In this document: one piece after another, positions 53,112 through 59,703 of the stretch
Numbering within the stretch: position 1 is the stretch's first letter
Layout of the letters: every line of letters begins with the position of its first letter
NCBI RefSeq assembly: GCF_003254545.1
Contig: NZ_QJRH01000071.1
Location: 124,001-188,000 of the forward strand
Direction of reading: 5' to 3'
Source of the DNA: Flavobacterium tistrianum
Lineage (GTDB): Bacteria; Bacteroidota; Bacteroidia; Flavobacteriales; Flavobacteriaceae
Length of the DNA: 64,000 bases
Translations under genes and position numbers: made by a program
The notes under the pieces: model-generated
The model's database searches: none
What the model saw: only the letters and a program-made list of their open reading frames with translations
Told to the model about the DNA's origin: nothing

Positions 53112-53855
53112 TTAATTAGAACTTTTTTTTAAAAGACCATTGATTTGTTTCGTTAGATTTTCCATGAATTGAGCTTTATTGGAACGTTCTAATTTTTTGT
53201 CGGTTTTGTAGATATTGTTTATTTCCTTTTTATAATTTGGGAAAATTTGTTTAAAATCCTTTACTGTTTCAACCTTATAGAAGTAGTTGTTGTATTTTAA
53301 AACGTAACCTACTTTATAAATGAAATTATAGTAGATTAGATCTGCTTGAAGAGATTTTACTTTTTCTTTAGTATGTTTGGTGTAAAGAGAAACATTGTCT
53401 CCAATGTATGTTTCTTCATAGAATCCTTTTATGATAGAAGGAAATTTTACTGATTCTTCTTTAAGGTTGACAAACTTTTTGTTTTTGATAAAGAAATAAT
53501 CAACTTTTTCGGTAATTAGGTTTATAGGTAAATTTTCTGAAGAGCCATTCTGTTTGTAAATGACTTGATCAAGAAGAATGTCATATTTAAGATTGACGCT
53601 AGAATAAATCTGTCCCTCAAAACTGATGTCACCAATATTAAACTCTTCAGTATAATATCTATTTTTTCCAGCTATTGGTCGAAAAGGTTCGCTATGAACG
53701 ATTCCGTTGTTAATATTTAAATTGTCTTTTCCGACGGTTTGGTCGAAGTAATCGTATAGTGAGGATTTTTCAGCAGATTGTGAGTGTGCATACGATATGT
53801 TTAACAGGCTTGCAAATAACGATAGATAAATCGCTTTTTTTTTGTAATTTTTCAA
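53112..53855 (-). CDS. secreted protein of unknown function upstream of STN receptor
   Basis: 247-residue protein with a signal peptide (about 1-26, ending SYAHS), starting from a TTG at 53855. No in-frame ATG exists until late in the gene. The mature part is beta-rich (NIGDISFEGQIYSSVNLKYDILLDQVIY) and ends with a basic, helical tail (NKAQFMENLTKQINGLLKKSSN). It is the first gene of a four-gene operon; a TACTTTTG box (minus strand, 53894-53901) lies about 38 bases upstream. It is not recognised. Position suggests a periplasmic or surface partner of the receptor. Confidence 0.72.
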   Translation of the reverse strand: MKNYKKKAIYLSLFASLLNISYAHSQSAEKSSLYDYFDQTVGKDNLNINNGIVHSEPFRPIAGKNRYYTEEFNIGDISFEGQIYSSVNLKYDILLDQVIYKQNGSSENLPINLITEKVDYFFIKNKKFVNLKEESVKFPSIIKGFYEETYIGDNVSLYTKHTKEKVKSLQADLIYYNFIYKVGYVLKYNNYFYKVETVKDFKQIFPNYKKEINNIYKTDKKLERSNKAQFMENLTKQINGLLKKSSN

Positions 53856-54078
53856 AGGAAATGTGATTTTTTTGTTTTTGGATTGATTGGCTCCAAAAGT
53901 ATTAAAAAAATGTTATAAAAATCACGCAATATTGTTAAAATGTAATAAAAATTCTATGGAATTTGGTTTTAATTATATTCAGAGTATATTTTTTTAGCTA
54001 AAACTAGGCTTAGATATCACTTGTAGTTGTTTTTTATTTTTAATCATTAAATCTAAAAAAAATAATGTTTCTTTAAAC

Positions 54079-54115
54079 TGAAAAACCCCAATTCGGTAAA
54101 GAATTGGGGTTTTCT
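54079..54115 (-). terminator. terminator of pnp
   Basis: 13-bp perfect stem aaaaccccaattc/gaattggggtttt with a 6-base loop. On the minus strand a T-rich tail (TTTTTCAGTTT) follows. Confidence 0.9.
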
Positions 54116-54146
54116 ATAAATAAACCTTTAGTAAACTAAGATCTGA

Positions 54147-56291
54147 TTACTCTTTTTTCTCCTCACGTGGAGGTCTTGGAACAAGTGCTTTTTTAGACAC
54201 TTTTTCTTTTTTAGTTTTAGGGTCAACTCCTAAGTATTTCACTTGGAAAACATCTCCCATTTTAACTACGTCAGCAACGTTTTCAGTACGTTCCCAAGCT
54301 AGCTCAGATACGTGAAGCAATACTTCGTTTCCAGGTGCAGCAGTGTATTCTACTACAGCTCCAAAATCAAGCATTTTAATTACTTTTACTTCGTAAGCTT
54401 CTCCAACTTGTGGTTTGAAAGTTAAAGCATCAATTTTAGCCAATACAGCTTTAATACCAGCAGGATCAGTCCCTAAGATTTCAACTACACCTTGCTCATC
54501 TACTTCGTTGATTACAATAGTAGTTCCTGTAGCTTTTTGTAATTCTTGAATTACTTTTCCTCCAGGTCCGATTAATGCTCCAATAAAGTTTCCAGGAATA
54601 GTTCTCGTGATGATTTTTGGTGCATGAGCTTTAACTTCTGCTCTTGGCGCTGCAATAGTTTCAGTTAATTTTCCTAAAATATGTAAACGTCCGTCACGAG
54701 CTTGTGCTAAAGCTTGTTCCATGATATCATAACGCAATCCTTCGATTTTGATATCCATTTGGCAAGCAGTAATACCATCAGCAGTTCCAGTTACCTTAAA
54801 GTCCATATCTCCTAAGTGATCTTCGTCTCCTAAGATATCAGACAATACAGCAAATTTCTCACCGTCAGTGATTAATCCCATAGCAATACCAGAAACTGGT
54901 TTTGTCATTTGAACTCCAGCATCCATAAGAGCCATTGTTCCAGCACAAACTGTTGCCATAGAAGAAGAACCGTTAGATTCTAATACTTCAGAAACCACAC
55001 GGATTGTATAAGGACAATCTGCGGGAATCATATTTTTAAGAGCTCTTTGAGCTAAGTTACCGTGACCAACCTCTCTTCTTGAAGTTCCTCTTAATGGTTT
55101 TGCTTCACCAGTAGAGAAAGGAGGGAAGTTATAGTGTAAGTAGAATTTCTCTTCACCTTGCTCAGATGGAGAATCGATTTGGTTAGCTTCTTTAGAAGTT
55201 CCTAAAGTTACAGTAGCCAAAGCTTGAGTTTCTCCACGTGTAAATAAAGAAGATCCGTGTACAGATGGCAAATAATCAGTTTCACACCAGATTGGTCTGA
55301 TCTCTGTAGTTTTTCTACCGTCTAAACGAATTCCTTTTTCAAGAATTACGTTACGAACAGCTTCTTTGTTTGTTTTGTAGAAGTATTTTCCAACTAAACC
55401 TGCAAGATCTGCGTTTTCAGCATATTCTTCTTCAGTGAATAAAGCTTTAGCCTCTTCTTTAACAGCTGCGAATTTTTCACCTCTTTCAGCTTTTCCTGAA
55501 GCTTCTTGCGCAATTGCATAGCATTTATCATAAGCAGCAGCTTTTACTTTAGCGTAAACAGCTTCGTCTTCAACTTCACCTTCGTAAGTTCTGTATTCTT
55601 GAGAGCTTAATTTTGCTCTTAATTTTTGTTGAGCAACAATTTGAACTTTAATTGCTTCGTGTGCAAATTTAATTGCCTCAACCATTTCAGCTTCTGAGAT
55701 TTCTTTCATCTCACCTTCAACCATAGCAACAGAATCCATAGAAGCTCCAATCATCATATCGATATCAGATTTTTCTAATTCTTCTCTGCTTGGGTTGATT
55801 ACTAATTTTCCGTCGATACGAGCAACACGTACTTCAGAAATTAAGTTGTAAAACGGAATGTCAGAAACAGCTAATGCTGCAGATGCTGCTAAACCAGCTA
55901 ATGCATCTGGCATAACATTGTCATCGTGAGACATTAATTGAATCATAACCTGAGTTTCAGCATGGTAATCGTCTGGGAAAAGAGGACGTAAAACACGGTC
56001 AACTAATCTCATTGTTAATACCTCACTGTCGCTTGGTCTTGCTTCTCTTTTGAAAAATCCTCCTGGGAAACGTCCTGCAGCAGCAAATTTTTCACGGTAA
56101 TCTACCGTTAATGGCAAAAAGTCAACACCTGGGTTAGATGTTCTTGCAGAAACTGCAGTTGCTAAAAGCATACAGTTTCCTAAACGTACAACAACTGAAC
56201 CATCGGCTTGTTTTGCTAATTTACCAGTTTCGATTGAGATGCTTCTTCCATCTCCTAAATCGATAATTTCTTGTGAAACTTGTGGAATCAT
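54147..56291 (-). CDS. pnp: polynucleotide phosphorylase
   Basis: 714-residue 3'-5' exoribonuclease acting by phosphorolysis. From the ATG at 56291 (MIPQVSQEIIDLG) it has two RNase PH domains (about 10-145 and 315-550, with GTRSEREVGHGNLA-like RGTSRREVGHGNLA and MDIKIEG), a KH domain (about 560-615; NFIGALIGPGGKVIQELQ) and an S1 domain (about 625-695; VGEAYEVKVIKMLDFGAVVEY). The C-terminus is short and lysine-rich. It follows rpsO, the classical rpsO-pnp arrangement. Its leader carries an unusual hairpin. Confidence 0.96.
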   Translation of the reverse strand: MIPQVSQEIIDLGDGRSISIETGKLAKQADGSVVVRLGNCMLLATAVSARTSNPGVDFLPLTVDYREKFAAAGRFPGGFFKREARPSDSEVLTMRLVDRVLRPLFPDDYHAETQVMIQLMSHDDNVMPDALAGLAASAALAVSDIPFYNLISEVRVARIDGKLVINPSREELEKSDIDMMIGASMDSVAMVEGEMKEISEAEMVEAIKFAHEAIKVQIVAQQKLRAKLSSQEYRTYEGEVEDEAVYAKVKAAAYDKCYAIAQEASGKAERGEKFAAVKEEAKALFTEEEYAENADLAGLVGKYFYKTNKEAVRNVILEKGIRLDGRKTTEIRPIWCETDYLPSVHGSSLFTRGETQALATVTLGTSKEANQIDSPSEQGEEKFYLHYNFPPFSTGEAKPLRGTSRREVGHGNLAQRALKNMIPADCPYTIRVVSEVLESNGSSSMATVCAGTMALMDAGVQMTKPVSGIAMGLITDGEKFAVLSDILGDEDHLGDMDFKVTGTADGITACQMDIKIEGLRYDIMEQALAQARDGRLHILGKLTETIAAPRAEVKAHAPKIITRTIPGNFIGALIGPGGKVIQELQKATGTTIVINEVDEQGVVEILGTDPAGIKAVLAKIDALTFKPQVGEAYEVKVIKMLDFGAVVEYTAAPGNEVLLHVSELAWERTENVADVVKMGDVFQVKYLGVDPKTKKEKVSKKALVPRPPREEKKE

Positions 56292-56312
56292 AAATTTTCC
56301 TTTTTGATTATA

Positions 56313-56375
56313 CAATGGGTTTTAGTTGTGTTGTAGTTGTTGTTGTGTGTAGTTGTTGTTATCTAAAACCCAATG
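56313..56375 (-). promoter_or_regulatory. pnp leader hairpin with G-free loop
   Basis: Inverted arms caatgggttttag (56313-56325) and ctaaaacccaatg (56363-56375) pair over 13 positions with one mismatch. The 37-base loop, read on the pnp mRNA, has no G and contains ACAACAACTACA twice. It lies 22 bases upstream of the pnp start, between the rpsO terminator and pnp. A role in autoregulation is inferred from E. coli, where the pnp leader is cut and destabilised. Confidence 0.6.
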
Positions 56376-56429
56376 AAAAACCAAACTTTTTTTCTTGTAA
56401 TATGCTTATTATAAACAGCTGTAATGTAA

Positions 56430-56461
56430 AAACAAAAAGAGGCACTCTCGCACCTCTTTTC
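56430..56461 (-). terminator. terminator or attenuator between rpsO and pnp
   Basis: 8-bp stem aaaagagg/cctctttt with a 10-base loop. The minus strand then reads TTTTTGTTTTTAC, directly after the rpsO stop. It may be partial, allowing readthrough to pnp. Confidence 0.75.
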
Positions 56462-56469
56462 TATATTGA

Positions 56470-56736
56470 TTATTTTCTGATATTCAATACTTTGATAATC
56501 TCACGATATCTGTTGATATCTTTCTTTTTCAAGTAGTCCAACAAAGCTCTTCTTTTACCTACTAATAGTACAAGAGAACGCTCAGTGTTGTAATCGTGAC
56601 GATTTTTTTTCAAGTGTTCAGTTAAGTGAGAAATTCTGTAAGTGAACAATGCGATTTGACCTTCTGCGCTTCCAGTGTTTGTTGCACCACCGTGTTGAGC
56701 GAAGATTTCTTCTTTCTTTTCTTTAGTTAAATACAT
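56470..56736 (-). CDS. rpsO: 30S ribosomal protein S15
   Basis: 88-residue ribosomal protein S15 that binds 16S rRNA in the platform. The conserved GSAEGQIALFTYRISHLTEHLK (family GSxExQIALLTxRI) and HDYNTERSLVLLVGKRRALLDYL segments are intact, with a normal length. It precedes pnp. A TTG-N21-TAATTTTG promoter lies upstream with a leader of about 50 bases. Confidence 0.97.
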   Translation of the reverse strand: MYLTKEKKEEIFAQHGGATNTGSAEGQIALFTYRISHLTEHLKKNRHDYNTERSLVLLVGKRRALLDYLKKKDINRYREIIKVLNIRK

Positions 56737-56792
56737 TCCAATATTGTTTTAATGATTTTTATGTATGTCATACAACTTTTGTAAGACGGGTG

Positions 56793-56824
56793 CAAAATTA
56801 GATTAAAAAAACAAAAGAATCAAA
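56793..56824 (-). promoter_or_regulatory. rpsO promoter
   Basis: On the minus strand TTG, 21 bases, then TAATTTTG, an exact TAnnTTTG fit, 56 bases before the start codon. Confidence 0.6.
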
Positions 56825-56912
56825 CAAAAATAAAAGAATCTTAAAATTAAGCATAAGAATTTTGTTTTTAAATATTTACAGTCGTTTTTTTCTCCTTAAT
56901 TTATGCTCATTC

Positions 56913-57608
56913 CTATTTTGACTTCTCAACTTTTTTACCAGATTGCTTTTCGCTTAGAGAAGAATAAGAAAATTTGACATTGTCAGCATCTGTGCTTACT
57001 CCCGAAATTAAAACGCCTCGATTGTAATTGTCAACAAACGTAATCTTTCGTAAAATGTCAGTCCCTTCCCAGTAGCCTTGTTTCAATCCGTCTTTAATTG
57101 TTCCTTTTTGTGTAACAAATTGATCTCTTTCTTCATAATCTCCATTCCCGTCTGTTACGGTTTGATTTTTATTTTCATCCCAGCAATTAAGAATCAATGT
57201 CTGGAGTTTTTTTGTTTTTGGATTCCAATTGTTCTGTTTTTCACATTTTTTACCCTGATTTTCATACCAGCTAATCTCTTTGCCTGTTTTATGATCTTCA
57301 GAATAATTTATAACAGATTCTTTTGCGCCATTTTTATAATAGCAAATAAATTCTCCATCTTTTTTTAAAACATCTCGATCCAAAGTTGATCCTGTCATTT
57401 TCTTTCTTCCATTTTTGTAGAAATCAGTCACGACATAACGGATGCTTTTTTGAGAATAATTGGTAATTACTCTTGTGTAAGCATGGTTTTCGGGTGTGCA
57501 TTCCCGATTTAACGAGTCTAAAAAGATTTTTTTAGACATCATGCTAATTTGCGCAGACAGATTAACTGAAATTATCAGAAGCAATAAGATGAAGATGTTT
57601 CTTTTCAT
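56913..57608 (-). CDS. YwqK-like MORN-type repeat protein
   Basis: 231-residue exported protein (signal peptide about 1-18, ending NLSAQ). It has tyrosine/glycine repeats of the YwqK/MORN type: FYKNGRKKMTGS, CYYKNGAKESVINYSEDHKTGKEISWYEN and GLKQGYWEGTD. Such repeats form beta-hairpin ribbons; YwqK homologues occur in many Bacteroidota without a known biochemical role, and the antitoxin label given to some is not supported here. No partner gene is adjacent. Confidence 0.7.
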   Translation of the reverse strand: MKRNIFILLLLIISVNLSAQISMMSKKIFLDSLNRECTPENHAYTRVITNYSQKSIRYVVTDFYKNGRKKMTGSTLDRDVLKKDGEFICYYKNGAKESVINYSEDHKTGKEISWYENQGKKCEKQNNWNPKTKKLQTLILNCWDENKNQTVTDGNGDYEERDQFVTQKGTIKDGLKQGYWEGTDILRKITFVDNYNRGVLISGVSTDADNVKFSYSSLSEKQSGKKVEKSK

Positions 57609-57641
57609 TCAGTTCTATTTTTTATCTTAAAAATAGTTCTT

Positions 57642-58097
57642 CTAGAATAATTTAGCAACTTCTTGATTTACAAATTCTAAAAATCTTTCGTCAGCTTCTG
57701 TAAACGGATCAATAACATGGCTGTCAATATCAATTTGGCCAATATTTACTCCATTAACAAAAAGAGGTACTACAATTTCTGATTTAACAGTCAAACTGCA
57801 GGCAATATAATTGTCTTGCGCTTTAACGTCTGGTACGACAAAATTGGCATTGCTTTCGGCAACCTGACCGCAGATTCCTTTTCCAAACGGAATAACGGTA
57901 TGGTCTGTTTCTGCACCAACGTAAGGTCCTAAGTGTAAAGTTTTAGCGTCGTGATTTGCAAAATAAAAGCCAACCCAGTTGTAATATTCTACGTTTTCGT
58001 TTAAAAGCTTGCAGACTGCTAATAATTTTTCGTCTCTATTTTTTTGATTGTCAGCAACAATACTGATTATCTGTGGTTGTAATTCTTGAAATGTCAT
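57642..58097 (-). CDS. msrC: free methionine-R-sulfoxide reductase (GAF domain)
   Basis: 151-residue GAF-domain protein. The ATG at 58097 (MTFQELQPQIIS) is the normal N-terminus. The fRMsr signature is visible: WVGFYFAN, LGPYVGAETDHTVIPFGKGICGQ and IACSLTVKSEIVVPLF. Two of the family's three cysteines are present (in GICGQ and IACS); the middle one is replaced (ESNANFV). It would repair free methionine-R-sulfoxide. A TACTTTTG box (minus strand, 58114-58121) lies just upstream, divergent from xrtF. Confidence 0.85.
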   Translation of the reverse strand: MTFQELQPQIISIVADNQKNRDEKLLAVCKLLNENVEYYNWVGFYFANHDAKTLHLGPYVGAETDHTVIPFGKGICGQVAESNANFVVPDVKAQDNYIACSLTVKSEIVVPLFVNGVNIGQIDIDSHVIDPFTEADERFLEFVNQEVAKLF

Positions 58098-58167
58098 GAT
58101 ATTAAATTTTATACAAAAGTATTTAAAGCTAAACTCAAAAAATATATAAATTTGAAAAAAAAATCTC

Positions 58168-58704
58168 TTGAAAAAATATTTAGTCCAGTTTAAGCCATTC
58201 CTGATTTTTATAAGCATTTTTTTTCTGACATATATTGTCTTTACACTGCTTTATAAATTTTATTTAAACAGTTATCAGGCAGAAGATCTTGATGCTATAA
58301 CCATGATTTCTGGAAGAAATTCAGAACAATTGCTGAAGCTTTTTAATTACGATGTAATAATTCAGAAAAATTCACAAAATCCGTGGCAGGACATCATTTT
58401 AAATGGCAGATTTATAGCACACATAACCGAAGGCTGTAATGCAGTAAGTGTAATGATACTATTTGTATCGTTTGTAGCGGCTTTTTCTGGAAATTTAAAA
58501 AAGACGTTATTATTTATAATTTTTGGACTTATATCCATCTATATTCTAAATGTTATTAGGATTTCGCTTCTAATTGTGCTTGTATATCACTTTCCGCAAT
58601 ATACCCATTTTCTGCATGGAACTTTTTTTCCTCTGATGATTTACGGATATGTTTTTGTTTTATGGATTTTCTGGATTAATAGATTTTCAAAGTATGCTAA
58701 ATAA
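58168..58704 (+). CDS. xrtF: exosortase family protein XrtF
   Basis: 178-residue membrane protein of the exosortase family with about five or six helices. The catalytic cysteine is C90 in ITEGCNAVSVMI, the arginine is R131 in VIRISLL and the histidine is H150 in FLHGTFFP. Exosortases cut and sort proteins with a C-terminal tripartite signal. The start is TTG at 58168; an in-frame stop 15 bases upstream excludes a longer form. TAAATTTG at 58147-58154 implies a leader of only a few bases. The next gene overlaps by 11 bases. Confidence 0.92.
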   Translation: MKKYLVQFKPFLIFISIFFLTYIVFTLLYKFYLNSYQAEDLDAITMISGRNSEQLLKLFNYDVIIQKNSQNPWQDIILNGRFIAHITEGCNAVSVMILFVSFVAAFSGNLKKTLLFIIFGLISIYILNVIRISLLIVLVYHFPQYTHFLHGTFFPLMIYGYVFVLWIFWINRFSKYAK

Positions 58705-59140
58705 ATTAAAAGAGAATAAATTAAAAATCTTTGTTGCAATTGTTGTTGTCATAGGTTTTGCATTGATTAGAACGTTTGAAAGTAAATTGTTTTATGATCC
58801 TTTTCTGGTATATTTTAATGCCGATTTCCATTCAATACCGTATCCTCAAGTTGAAACCTTTAAGCTTTTTGCAGGGCTTTTTTTTCGTTATTTTCTAAAT
58901 TCAGCTTTATCACTTTGGCTGATTTTTGTTTTGTTTCAGGATCGTGACATTTTAAAATTCAGTCTATTTGTATACGGCTTATTTTTAGTCTTGTTTTTGA
59001 TAGCATTTTATATCATTCTCGAATATTTTCCAGACGGCAGCTGGCTTCTTTTTTATGTGCGTCGATTTTTGATTCAGCCCATTTTAGTGCTATTATTCAT
59101 TCCTGGATTTTACTATCAGCTTCAAAAATCCAAAAAATAA
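58694..59140 (+). CDS. XrtF-associated membrane protein
   Basis: 148-residue inner-membrane protein with four predicted helices (about 9-27, 52-70, 78-97, 121-140), matching the family encoded directly after XrtF in flavobacteria. ATG 58694 (MLNKLKENKLKIF) overlaps xrtF by 11 bases. Conserved-looking polar residues are RTFESKLFYDPF, YFPDGSWLLFYVRRFLIQP. It probably forms a complex with XrtF; mechanism unknown. Confidence 0.88.
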   Translation: MLNKLKENKLKIFVAIVVVIGFALIRTFESKLFYDPFLVYFNADFHSIPYPQVETFKLFAGLFFRYFLNSALSLWLIFVLFQDRDILKFSLFVYGLFLVLFLIAFYIILEYFPDGSWLLFYVRRFLIQPILVLLFIPGFYYQLQKSKK

Positions 59141-59186
59141 CATTTGTTTTAGTTTTTTATCGACAGTTTTTAAATAGCTTTGCAGT

Positions 59187-59585
59187 ATGAATTTGAAAAA
59201 GTGTACAGGTCTATTTTTAGCGTTCCTTTTATTGGTTTCCAATATTGGGTTTGCTTTTGACGTACATTATTGTGGCGGAGAAATTGCTTCGGTTTCTTTA
59301 AAAACTACAGCAGAGCCTGTTATTGAAAAGAAATGTTGCGGTTCTAAAGAAAAAGAGAACTCTTGCTGTAAAGATAAGGTTGTTCACTTCGAAAAGAAAT
59401 CAGACAACGCAACTATCAAATTTTTCTTTTTTCAATTTGCTTTCCCAGCTGTTGTACAAGATTACAAGCCTCTTGTCTTTTTAGAAATTCCAAGTTTTAA
59501 AAAGAAAGAAGTTCTTTCGTATTACGCTGACGCGAATGCGCCCCCCTTATTTAAATTATACCATCAGTATATTTTCTATTCCTGA
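59187..59585 (+). CDS. HYC_CC_PP-family cysteine-rich secreted protein
   Basis: 132-residue small exported protein (signal peptide about 1-23, ending IGFAF). It has the motif HYCGGE (27-32), paired cysteines CC at 50-51 and 60-61 in a lysine-rich stretch (KKCCGSKEKENSCCKDK), and NAPPLFKLYHQ (118-128) near the C-terminus. The spaced thiols and histidine suggest metal, probably copper, binding. It precedes a TonB receptor and a secreted HMA protein. TAGCTTTG ends 4 bases before the ATG. Function is inferred from cysteines and context. Confidence 0.8.
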   Translation: MNLKKCTGLFLAFLLLVSNIGFAFDVHYCGGEIASVSLKTTAEPVIEKKCCGSKEKENSCCKDKVVHFEKKSDNATIKFFFFQFAFPAVVQDYKPLVFLEIPSFKKKEVLSYYADANAPPLFKLYHQYIFYS

Positions 59586-59630
59586 TTTTAATGTTAAGAT
59601 GCACTGCAAGTCTTAATCAAGACTTTGTAT

Positions 59631-59675
59631 TTACATTTTGATAGTTTTTGTTTTTGAAAAACATCAAAAATGTAA
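59631..59675 (+). other. long imperfect hairpin in the TonB-receptor leader
   Basis: Arms ttacattttgatagtttttg and gaaaaacatcaaaaatgtaa pair over about 18 positions with two bulges and a 5-base loop, 28 bases before the receptor start. No T-run follows, so a terminator is doubtful. Role unknown. Confidence 0.45.
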
Positions 59676-59703
59676 TTCTATTTAAACATTAAAATCATTT
59701 TTT

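Noticed and set aside
56315..56536. Plus-strand frame opposite the pnp leader and rpsO end
   Set aside because: It crosses the leader hairpin and the rpsO terminator; its VVVVVCSCC-like composition reflects the TTG-rich repeat.
56913..57608. Toxin-antitoxin module (YwqK antitoxin label)
   Set aside because: It has a signal peptide and no partner gene; only the repeat pattern matches.
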